64,000 nt of DNA from assembly GCA_001695595.3 (NCBI GenBank), contig MBPM02000018.1, positions 248,001 to 312,000 of the forward strand. The letters run 5' to 3'. The notes beneath the pieces were generated by a model. It was given only the letters and a program-made list of their open reading frames with translations. It was not told where the DNA came from and made no database searches. Position 1 is the stretch's first letter. Each line of letters begins with the position of its first letter. Made by a program: the position numbers and the translations under genes. The stretch is from Plasmopara viticola (lineage: Eukaryota; Oomycota; Peronosporomycetes; Peronosporales; Peronosporaceae). Below, one piece after another: positions 11,367-20,639 of this stretch.

Positions 11367-13130
11367 CTCCCACTCGAATGGACAGCCGTTGGTGCTTGAA
11401 TGCCGAGCATGCTCCAAAGTTTGCAAATTTGCGTAGCTGGAATGCTCTTCGTCAAGATATCGGCCAGCATATCTTGAGTTGGACAATACTCATGCACCAC
11501 TTGATTAGCTTCAACCTTTTCGCGCACAAAGTAGTATCGGATATCGGTGTTGTTAAAGCGCTTGTGAAACTACAGGTTCTTGGCCAGCGCAATCGAGCCT
11601 TGGTTGTCTTCATCGATGTTGATCGCATCGGTGCTCCTTAATTCGCCGAGTTCGCACAGAAAAGTCTTAAGCCACACTGCTTCTTGTGTAGCATCTGAAA
11701 GCGCCATATATTAGGCTTCTGTCGACGAAAGTGCCATTGTGTGCTGCTTCTTGCTTCACCAGCCGATATATCCGCCTTTTAGCTTGAACAAATATCCGCT
11801 TGTGCTTCTGCGAGACTGAATGTCCCCAGCCCAATCTGCATCTGAATAGCCCATGAGTTAAGCGGTGCCATCACGTATAAATTTGAGTCCATATGTTTGT
11901 GTTGCTTAGAAATCCCACAGTACGCTCTTGAGAGCTTGCCAGTGTGTTGGAGAGGGATCAGACGCAAATTAGCTTAGGACACCCCCTGGCGCAGCGAGGT
12001 CCGGACGCGTCACCAACTTAAAGTACACGATTGCTTCCACAGCACTCCGGTAAGGCACGAGTTTTATTTTTCTTCGTGTTTGCAGCCGCCTTCGCACATG
12101 TTCTTCTTCACCATAAGTCCAGGCTCTTGAGGCGTTCTCACAGCTTTATTGTCGTGCATGCCGAACTTGGTCAGTATTGACTTCAAAAAAATTTGTTTGC
12201 CGCATCATCACTTAATCTCAACACCGAGAAAATACTTGAGTTCGCCAAGATCTGTCATTTCAAACTGATCGCTCAGTATACCTTTGGTCGACTCAAGGAG
12301 CTCTTTGTTGCCACTTGCGATGATAAGGTCGTCAACGTAAATAACCACAAAGGCCATGTCACCATTACCATTCCGTTTGACGTACACACAATGGTTTGAG
12401 TCGCACTTGCCAGAACCAATCTTAGACATAAAATAAGCAACAGTTTGCTTTCACATGCGAGGTGACTGTTTCAAGCCGTACAATGATCGGTTAAGCTTGC
12501 ATACGTAGTCGGGGTGAGCTGCATCAACGTATCCGTCCGGCTGTGCCATATAGATGTCTTTATTGAGCATACCGTTCAGAAACGCTGTCTTCACATCCAT
12601 TAAATGAAGCCAAAGATTATACCTGGCTGCCAGACTCAGCACGATCCAAATCGAGGTGAACTTGGCCACAGGTGCAAAAGTTTCCTCCTAGTCGATGCCG
12701 AACTTCTGCGAAAACCCTTTTGCAACCAGTCGAGCCTTGTATCGCTCAACTTGATCATCTTGGTTCCCTTTAAAACGAAACACCCATCTGCAGCCGATCG
12801 CTTTGCGTCCTTTCGGCAGTTGCACAATATCCCAGGTGTCATTTTTCAACAGCGTGTTGCACTCCGAGTCGCATGCTTCTTTCCATTTGCTTGCGTTTTT
12901 GGATTCTATAGCCGACTTTGACGTAGTTGGCATACCTCCCCCTGAATCCATGACGTATGCAGCTTCAACATACGAGCCATCTTGAGCTGGTGCTGACATC
13001 TCATCGAGGCCTTGATTTCTGCTACACCGAGTAGAACGCTTGACGCTTGAGGTTTCTGTCGTCTTCGTTAAGGACTGCGTCCGTTGATGTATATTGCTGG
13101 TGGACTCGTTAAGATCTTTGAATTTGTGCG
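11367..13130 (-). pseudogene. Element C: copia reverse transcriptase and RNase H
   Basis: From high to low coordinates: a serine-rich linker (about 13130-12900), the reverse transcriptase start with KGRKAIGCRWVFRFKGN and [15 protein letters not shown] (12790-12690), DVKTAFLNG near 12590, YGLKQSPRM near 12455, and the active-site phrase VVIYVDDLIIASG near 12345-12300. RNase H follows with breaks ([14 protein letters not shown] near 11830, DNQGSIALAK near 11600, ADILTKS near 11470). Stops after GID, after RM and at 12208 show decay. It belongs to a different copia lineage from A, B, F and G. Confidence 0.85.
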
Positions 13131-13134
13131 AACG

Positions 13135-13266
13135 GCTGCGAGAGCAAAGCGAAGGCAAAGAGTGGGGCGTCCAAAGTTGACCATGACACGATAATTCCGA
13201 CCGCTGGTGAGCGAAGCGAAGGCGAAGAGTCGGGGCATCCACAGTTGGTCATGACGCGACGATTCC
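13135..13266. repeat. Imperfect ~64-bp tandem duplication beside the 5' LTR of element C
   Basis: 13135-13198 and 13203-13266 are two diverged copies of the same ~64 bp (both contain AAGCGAAGGC.AAGAGT and CATGAC.CGA.).The second copy belongs to the LTR end, so the LTR edge has been duplicated into the internal region. Confidence 0.75.
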
Positions 13267-13396
13267 CATCTTGGAACAGATCTTATGCCCATCTTGAGTC
13301 CGCTTCTTCAAGCAGTCATCAACCGATTTCAGAAACCAGTACTTACCGATATGTGGTCGCTGGTCGAGGCTTTCTTCGCCAGCATCTTTGACAACA

Positions 13397-13473
13397 AAAG
13401 GCCCTTCCAGGACCACGTCATACTGACTTTATGAGGGCTCTCCGAATTCACGCGTGTTCGTATTGAAAGAAAG
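13397..13473 (+). pseudogene. Element I: 3' tail of RNase H and polypurine tract
   Basis: This short stretch matches the last codons of other copies (compare 7094-7170: GACCACGTCAT then TGAGGGCTCTC) and ends in TTGAAAGAAAG, a degraded polypurine tract abutting the LTR at 13474. It is the continuation of the fragment ending at 11067. Confidence 0.8.
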
Positions 13474-13811
13474 TGTTAGAGGTGACTGGTTTCCGTCGAT
13501 TTTCTTCCGGTTTTCAAGGCTGTCCAATACGAGCGGCTGTCCGACGGCTCAAACAAACAACGATGGCATCATGGATAGACACATAGACAGGCGCACTCAA
13601 GATGATTGCGCCCGGATGGTAAGTCCTTCTGTTTGGCTTAGATAAGTGAATGGCTTAGATGTCGCAAAGTAGTTGCGAAATAAGGACCTTATAAACCCAC
13701 TCACTTTGAAATCTTCTTTTTTCCCCAAGTGTCTCCACTCGATTTTCCCTCGCGTAAACTGTTCACTACACTCCCCAACTCTTTGCCTTCGCTTCGCTCA
13801 CCATTCCAACA
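13474..13811 (+). repeat. Copia LTR shared by two internal regions
   Basis: Runs TGTTAGAGGTGACTGG to CATTCCAACA, with the best-preserved TG and CA ends of the A-type LTRs. Its left side is the RNase H tail and purine tract of element I; its right side is primer-binding-like GGTTATGAGCC followed by the gag of element G. One LTR thus serves as both 3' and 5' LTR. Confidence 0.88.
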
Positions 13812-16800
13812 GGTTATGAGCCGAATAACCATGACCTCTGTGCATGACGTCTCGGCCAAGGTTTTCATCGGCAACTTCAATGGCGACTATGCCACGTGGA
13901 ACCGCTACATGCGTGGCGTGTTCCATACCAAGGCCGTGTTGCTCCGACGTTTGGTGGCCCTCGTGCCTCGGACGAATATGTCAGGACAAGCAACCCTGCT
14001 TTAGGATTGATGCTGCTCCGAATGGATGCGGACTATCACCACTCTGTTGACGACTGCGAGGAAGCTTGAGCTGCGTGGGCGCGAATCAAAGCACTGTACG
14101 GCGGATCTTTAAAAGCTGATCGCATCTACTTGTAGCAACAACTCTTCAGCATGAAGATGGCCGAAGGTGATGATGTTTTACGTCACTGCAATGAAGTCCT
14201 GAATATCAGCGCAAAGCTTTCCAGTATCGGCGCGAAGATGAAGGATGAAGACGTTGCAATCTGCCTTTTGCGAAGTCTGCCCAAAAGCTACGGAAATGTC
14301 GTGCTCAACTTGAAGACAAATTTGAAGACCAGCAATGCGGAATTGAGGACTCAGGTTGTGGTCTAAGTGCTGACGATTGAGCACATTCAGCGTCAAGGGT
14401 TGAAAATACGACAATTAAAACTGAGGAAGTGGCAAGGGTGTTTAGCACAGAGCGAGAATATCGCCAGTGCACATACTGCGGAATATTGAGGCACTCGGAG
14501 CGGTGGTGGACAAAACAGAATGATTAGAATCGAAATGTTCGACGCGGCGGCCAAGCTCGTGGACGCAGAGCAAACAATGTTCACTATCGATCCAGCGATC
14601 AATAGAACTACGACCGTGTTGCGTTTGCAGTCTCGTGGAAGTGTGGACGTTCGACAACGAAAAATATGCCTGGAATGTGGGCAATCGACAGTGGTGCAAC
14701 GCATCACATATGCAACAACAAGGTCAAATTTGCAAGACTCGATAAGCACAACTTTGACAAAATCTCGATCACTGACGGAAATAAGACTGCAATCAAGGGT
14801 GTCGGTGTTGAGAAAGGTCACTTGAGCGGTAAATGGCAAAAAGCAAAGTGAATATTTCTATAAGGTCCTTAGTCCGCAACTGCTTGCTACCTCTAAGCCA
14901 ATCATTAATCTAAGCCAACCAGAATGACTGACCATCCGGGCGCAATCATCTTGCGTGCGCCTGTACACCCGCCATTCCCATGACGTCACTGTTGCTAGGT
15001 CGAAAAGTTAACCGGTATAAGTACCAATATCTTACCCGTATATTACTGCTGGTCGAGACGTCGTTTGCACAAGACGATCCATAAACAATGGTCGGGACCA
15101 CCATTATGCGCGTGGTTTTGCCGATGGTATTCGAATCCGACGTTGAAGTTAAGGACGTATTGTTCGTGCCAGCTATGAACAAGAATCTGCTTTCGGTGCC
15201 ACAGGTCAACAAGAGTGGCAAATTTCAGGTGGTGTTTGATGGCCCGCGAATGGACATTGCGCGCAAAGTCTCAAACCAAGTTGTGGCTACAGCAGACCTT
15301 GTGGACGGTCTATTCTGGCTTTGTACTTCCCAGTATTCTGCAATTTTGGCAATACGAGGACAAAACACCAATCTGCATGCAAGAATGGATCACGCTTATA
15401 TCGACGTGCTTTGCAAGATGATCAATGGCGGAATGATCAAGGACGTAATTGTGCCACCAAGCTCAAGTGATCAAGGCATGTGTCGAGGATGTCAGTTAGG
15501 GAAAATGGTTCAAAAATCATTTTCTAGCACTCAAGAAAAACGTCAATATGATACGTTCGAGCTTCTTTGCTTCGACATATGCGGTTTCAACAAGATTCGT
15601 TGGGTGGGAGTAGGTACTTGCTCCTCATTGTCGACGAAGCCAGCGGATGCATAAAGGGCTTTGGCTTAAGTGCCAAATCTGAATCCGAAGGATGTCTCAC
15701 AAGCTACATTCTCAAGGTTCAATTGCAATTCGGCAAGCAAGTCAAGTTTGTGAGACATGATAGAGCGCGAGAATTCGCAACAAATTTGCTCAAGATTTTA
15801 TATGGCAATCAAGGTATCGAGCGGCAAGTCACGGCTCCATACGAGCATCAAACAAATGGTAGAGCTGAGCGGGCCATCAGAACTATAGTCACTATTAGCC
15901 GCGCTTTACTGCACTATGCAAAACTTGACAATTTCTTTTGGGGTAAAGCGGTGAATTTATTTCAAGAATTGACTGTTTTCACTCAAGAATTCAAGCATAA
16001 CCCTGTTTGTATTAGTGTACAAGTATAGGCCAAATGTTAAGCACCTGCGTGTATTTGGGTGCCGAACATTTACTCTCACACAAAGAGAAAGGTGACTCAA
16101 GTGGAACCCAAAACCTCGTGCCGGTACCTTTATGGGCTATCAAGAGTCATCGAAGGCGTATCGGATCTTGATACTGAGGCAGGACAAATTATTGTTGGTC
16201 GCGACGTCAATTTTGATAAATCAAGGCTTGGCTTCGCATCTACGTGGCCACCAGCTTCTGACAGTGATGACGATGACATTAATCTTGATCCAATTACCAT
16301 CGATGATAGTAATTAAGTGTACCAGGTGAATTTCAAGTCGTCCGGAAAGCGCAAGAATCGATCAGGCGCATGCGACACAAACAATGATTCGGCTCTTCCA
16401 CGCTACGAGTAGCATAAAATGGGCTTCAGATAGCAAGTGCGCCTGAAAGTCTTGACGAGCGACGAGTCAAATGCAGATCGGTCGAGCGCATGACCAGTAA
16501 TCAGAAAAGTGAAGAAGAAAATAGCGAAAGAAATGGCCGCGCAATTTTTGGTATGCAAGCGCTAATGCAGTGACCTTTCTGAGCCATAGAACTATCAAGA
16601 TGCAGTTAGCGGACCAGATCAAGTACATTGACGAAAGGCAGTGCGTGCAGAACTGGATTCTAAGCAAATTCGCTATTTATTTCGAGCGGCCAAGCTCGTA
16701 GCAGGAAAAATGCTACTGGAACTAAGTGGAAAGCCAAGGAGCGTACAAGTGTGAAGAATCCTGATCGTGACTCGACAAGCACCAACCATGAGCATCACAG

Positions 16801-16984
16801 AACTGGACTTGAAGAGGGAAGTGCTCCTGAAGGGTCTAAGGAACATCGAGCCAAGCGTAGATCAGTCGAGCGGAGGCAAGTTATACCACGAATGAACAAG
16901 AGAAAGCCACATCGGGTGATGACTTTAGCCCTCCTGTTTTTTGGCGAGCAAGTGCCGACACGGTCGAAGCCGGCGATCTGTTAG
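13812..16984 (+). pseudogene. Ty1/copia element G: gag to start of reverse transcriptase, with a solo LTR inside
   Basis: Decayed copia polyprotein. Gag begins at 13817-13832 ([11 protein letters not shown]) and continues with stops to 14366. A knuckle with lost His/Cys positions (CTYCGILRHSERWW) is near 14470. The protease motif [12 protein letters not shown] is near 14683-14720. A solo LTR (14806-15090) interrupts the frame, which continues without shift after it. Integrase covers about 15400-16020 with FDICG, VRHDRAREFA and AERAIRT; a frame change lies near 15567. An acidic linker ends at 16316. From about 16728 the sequence switches to linker sequence like that of element B (ERTSVKNPDRDSTSTNHEHH) and then ends near 16984. 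Confidence 0.85.
14806..15090 (-). repeat. Solo LTR with 5-bp target duplication
   Basis: A single minus-orientation LTR of the same group as 17108-19630. GTCGG is repeated at 14801-14805 and 15091-15095. Ignoring the LTR and one duplication restores the protease-to-GAG-pre-integrase frame of element G. A three-base ATG at 15088-15090 lies between the canonical TGTT start and the duplication, so the terminus is slightly aberrant. Solo LTRs normally arise by recombination between the two LTRs of a full element. Confidence 0.85.
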
Positions 16985-17107
16985 TTCCACGTATGAAAGT
17001 TCGTTCCGTCGAACTTGTTGTTGCGCGAGGGCGTGGCGACGTCCATGGCGAGAGCTTGGTCGCTGTCGGAGAAGAGGGCAGAGTGTGCGGGGCTTGGGCT
17101 CGTAGCC
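16982..17107 (-). pseudogene. Copia gag N-terminal stub
   Basis: On the minus strand, immediately after the LTR ending at 17108, comes a primer-binding-like GGCTACGAGCCC and then an ATG near 17046 with MDVATPSRNNKFDGTNFHTW, closely matching the gag start at position 20-90. It is cut at about 16982, where the plus-strand fragment of element G ends head-on. Confidence 0.75.
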
Positions 17108-17157
17108 TAAAGTGCGGCTTAAACGATGTTTGGCAAAATGCAAAGTGAATATATTTA

Positions 17158-17250
17158 GGAAAACTTTAATTTTCACTCTTCCTTGGTTTAATTTTCACTC
17201 ACCCGTTGATCAATTGGTCAGATTTAGCATTTCTGTAGTGCGCCACACTT
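17158..17250 (+). repeat. Left terminal inverted repeat of the MULE
   Basis: Inverted copy of 19309-19403. Both include GTTGATCAAT.GGTCAGATT (the distal half) and the CACTCAC motifs near the end. Confidence 0.88.
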
Positions 17251-17305
17251 ATCTGAACACTTTACACGCATGTATTTCGACATTTTTTACTAAGGTTCAG
17301 TTTTA

Positions 17306-19080
17306 TCAGGCTGGGGAAGCGCGACCTTGATTTGCGCAAGCTCTAGAGCTGTGCCCTACTCGATTGTAATTGCGACATCTTCGTCGCGGTGGAGCATTTT
17401 CCGCATTCTCCACGTGCTCAAAGTGCGATGGGTTACGCCTGGTAGAACCGGATGGTCTACCGCGCGCTTGAACACGCACTAGCTCCTGCAGAGTAACTGT
17501 TAGAACATCAAGAATATGATGGAGAAGCACTCTCTTGTTATGATTATCAGCAATCGCATACTGATTCCTGAGTCCGTTTAGAGCGTCTTCAATATTCGGC
17601 GGAATATTGGCAGCCTCTACCAGTATAGCAGGTTGAACGAGATGCCACTGTTGATCGAAGTCGTCAACCGCAAGTGGCTCTGTGCGACCAAGCAGAACGT
17701 GGCGGCAAGAATGTCCCATTGTGGAAGTAAGCAACTTAGCACAAACGACACGGTCATTACCGCGATTCCAATCGATATACCGCTGAGTGTACCCTCGATG
17801 CGTCCGACGGAGGGCTTCCTCGGAAATTTTTCCCATTACTTGGGGAAATAGCGGACCGAACTGGATATCCGCGACAGCCCTCTGCTTGGCATGCATTTGG
17901 ATGATTCCGTCAAGCTGATTGTCGCAGGCTAGCTTTACTGCAACGTCAACGGTTAACAGTTCCCGTTGAGCTGGCAATCCGTCGTTTGAGAGCCGTTTGG
18001 GCACTCTCTACGCGGCTGGTAGTTACATGTCCAAAATGGGGTTTGTTATGTAAGAAAGCCGACACAAATCGGACCTTCCAGACAAGCCAGATTTCCTCGA
18101 CGTAACGCATGACTTGAGGATAATTTGATTATTCCTGCTTCATCGCTGCAAGTTGGTCTTCGTAGCCAGCAATGGTTTCTTGACGGACAAGGCGATGCCA
18201 TTGCCTTGAAAATTCTTCCCATGCCTCCTTTGTCTCAAATGCTCGTTATTGTCTTGCTAGACTATTCTTACTGATATGCCGTCGGCAAAGTAATATAACG
18301 GCATTTGGGAAAATCCTTTCCAAGGCGTTCATCAAAGCAAGTTCCCTGTCCGTCACAAAGGTGCCGGTGGCTCTCACGCCGAATTGCTGAAATACATCGG
18401 CGATATCGGACAGTGCCCACACGTAATCAGCCGTGTGATCACTTTTCATAAAGCAATGCGCAAACGCAAAGGTATTGTTCGTTGCCGTAACGCCGATAAT
18501 ATGAAGCAGGGGGAAGCCTTACTTGTTCGTTTTGTAAGTTGCGTCAATGATCCAAACGCGGTTGGCACTATAATGTTGGCATATTTCTTTTGCCGACGTC
18601 GAGATGATAAGCAAATGCGTGAGCTTTTGGTCCACCATGCTGTGTGAAATACAGAGTCTCGCTTGCGAGGTTATCGAGCAAAGCGGTCAGAGGTGTCCGC
18701 CCTGCTAACAACCCATTTCGCTCCGCTATGCGAAGATTGTAAACGTCCTGTGCAGTCGAAGTAATGCCATCATTTTGGCGCAGCAAGGTGATGATGCGCC
18801 CAGGAGTCACCCCGGCGCGTCCCAGAGTCAAAGCTGCTGCATTTTGCTCTTCCGTCAATCGTCGTCCATGTGGATGCGCTGAAACGTGCACAATTGGTTC
18901 AGGATTGTGCTCTCGGTTGTCCACTTCCACTTGCCAAAGTCCGCCCTCTAGCCGTATGCTTGCGGCAAACAAACAACCAGTTGCCTTGATCGTTCCCACG
19001 CGCACCCTTCCTCTATTTAGAATTTTCTCCTTTCTCGTACATCGTCCTTTAGAGCAGTTCAGAATAAGGGCCTTAACGGC
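17306..19080 (-). pseudogene. MULE transposase with FAR1-like N-terminus (decayed)
   Basis: The N-terminal part (19005-18568) has a FAR1-like DNA-binding signature (TGCLFAASIRLEGGLWQVEV then NREHNPEP). The MULE catalytic region follows in shifted frames: a DATYKTN-like segment near 18550, then the open stretch 18449-18246 with FVTDRELALMNAL and CRRHISKN, then about 18240-18010 (RYVEEIW, HFGHVTTSRVE). The C-terminal part (18004-17306) holds a SWIM-like GHSCRHVLLG, a phrase FDQQWHLV, and a C-terminal zinc knuckle CRNYNRVGHSSRAC in which the second Cys is Tyr. Stops and frame changes near 18590-18450 and 18245 make it non-functional; the inverted repeats could still be recognised by a transposase made elsewhere. 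Confidence 0.85.
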
Positions 19081-19308
19081 GCCATCTCTTTAATTCCCAG
19101 CCTTTCTGGTGTGTAACACTACAAGAGCATATCCTTTTGATAAAAAATGGGGAAAAACGGCATCTTTTGCCTCTTCTAAGGATTGGTAAGAAAGTGTAGG
19201 AGGGGGAGCTAGGCTGTTCATTGTGGGTGCTTAGTAGGATTTGGGTGCGTAGAAGGATGTGGGAGTGAAAGTGAGAGTAGAAAATGAGTTTAGTAATGAG
19301 TTTAGACT

Positions 19309-19403
19309 AAGTGTGGCGCACTACAAAAATGCTAAATCTGACCGATTGATCAACAAGTGAGTGAAAATTAAAGAAACGGTGAGTGAAAAAAATTAAAGTT
19401 TCC
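19309..19403 (-). repeat. Right terminal inverted repeat of the MULE
   Basis: Inverted partner of 17158-17250, beginning AAGTGTGGCGCACTAC and ending AAAGTTTCC. Confidence 0.88.
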
Positions 19404-19630
19404 CTATATCTTTAAGGTCCTTAGTTCGCAACTATTTTCTGCCTCTAAGCCAATTAGTAGCCTAAGCCAATCAGAACGACTTACCGCCCGGGCGCAAATA
19501 TCTTGAGTGCGCTGTTTCGTGACGTCACTGTTGCTTGGTTGCATTGTTGACCGGTATCAGTAACGGCACATTACTGTTGGCCCAGACGTCGTATCTTCAG
19601 CCGAACAATGCAATCGCAATATTGGCAACA

Positions 19631-20620
19631 TCCTCACTCGACTCGACGGCTTGTGGTTCGTGGATACCGAGCTTGCTCCGAAGTTGGCTGAATAGTGTTG
19701 CCGGGGTAGCCTTCGTCCTGAGGTCGGCCAGCAATTCGTGTGTCGGGCAGTATTCGACAACCACTTGATCATTTTCTACCTTTTCGCGTATAAGCGAATG
19801 TCGATGCGCTTGGTGCGCCTGAACAAATCAAGGTTCTTTGCCAGCGCGATAGCATTCGATTGTCTACATAAATCTTGATCGCTTGACTACTTGACATTTC
19901 ACCAAGATTGCACAGATGAGTCTGTAACCAAGCCACCTCCCGAGCTGCTTCTGTTAAGGCCATATACTCAGCCTCTGTTGAGAAATGTGACACTGCCCAC
20001 TGTTTCTTACTCCTCCAGCTGATACATACTCCATTCATCATGAACGCATAACCACTTGGGCTATGTCGTGTTTCTACATCGCCCGCCCAATTCGAGTTTA
20101 GAAAAGCCTCAAAGTCCTTCTTGATCTTGAGCCTGAAACACGATGTCATGCGTCTTTGTTCCTTACACGTATCTAAAACTCCTTTTGAGTGCCTGTCAGT
20201 GAGTGAGACATAGGCCTGAGGCAAATTGGCTTAGTACTTTCACTGCGGCTGCTAGCTTTGGCCGAGTTCCAACCATCAGATTCATGGAGAATCCAACTGC
20301 ATTTCGATACGAGACTTTAGTCATGGTCTTTTTATAGTTACACCCTCCTTCGCACATGGACTTGGTCAATTTGAGTCCTGAATTTTGAGGCGTCTTTTTG
20401 GATGTACTCTTATCCGTACCAAACTTTTCAAAATGCCATTCGCAAATTGAGTCTAACTGGACATGTTATCACTCAAAGTTTCTTGATCAATCTCCATGCC
20501 CAAAAACAACTATAATCGACCGCTTTCTAAGCCAGAAACAGCAGCTTGCCATCATTGCATGCAAGTGTCAAGCTTGTAGATGTGTGAACCATATCACTTA
20601 GTGCACACTAAGCCTTACAA
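19631..20620 (-). pseudogene. Ty1/copia element D: end of reverse transcriptase and RNase H
   Basis: Minus-strand copia 3' part. From high to low: decayed reverse transcriptase (about 20620-20400), the conserved YRNAVGFSMNLMVGTRPKLA (near 20310-20250), RNase H with SNWAGDVETRHSPSGYAFMM (20090-20035) and TEAEYMALTEAAREVAWLQ (19985-19930), and the tail EYCPT-like near 19745. The purine-rich end GAGTGAGGATG meets the LTR at 19630. Frame changes near 19770 and 20224 and stops in the upstream part show decay. Its 5' half is missing: beyond 20,640 the sequence is gypsy-like. Confidence 0.82.
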
Positions 20621-20639
20621 AGTTTATCGGCCAAACTCA

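Larger units (their letters stand above)
11068..13396 (-). mobile_element. Ty1/copia element C, internally deleted (RT-RNase H only)
   Basis: Minus-strand element inserted in element I. Its LTRs are at 11068-11366 (3') and about 13203-13396 (5', shortened). The flanks AGAGG (11063-11067) and AAAGG (13397-13401) form a 5-bp duplication with one change; intact sister copies read ACAAAGGC here, as expected for the empty site. The interior lacks gag, protease and integrase: the 5' LTR is followed almost directly by the linker before reverse transcriptase. It is therefore a deletion derivative that could move only with proteins supplied by other copies. Confidence 0.82.
17158..19403 (-). mobile_element. 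Mutator-like (MULE/FAR1) transposon with long TIRs
   Basis: A 2.2-kb DNA transposon. Left (17158-17250) and right (19309-19403) ends are inverted repeats of ~95 bp with only a few differences, running from GGAAA.CTTTAATTTT to TAGTGCGCCACACTT. Inside is one decayed transposase gene on the minus strand. The flanking bases are AT-rich and share an imperfect 8-10 bp repeat (TATATTTA / TATATCTTTA), consistent with the 9-bp duplication usual for MULEs. Both flanks are copia LTR sequence that aligns as one LTR when the transposon is ignored. Confidence 0.88.
17108..19630 (-). repeat. Copia LTR interrupted by a MULE
   Basis: LTR in minus orientation: its first part is 19630-19404 and its last part 17157-17108, together ~277 bp, close to the 285-bp solo LTR at 14806-15090 and alignable to it at both ends. 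The MULE at 17158-19403 splits it. A reverse transcriptase/RNase H with purine tract (19631 upward) enters on one side and a gag stub leaves on the other, so again one LTR separates two internal regions. Confidence 0.82.
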
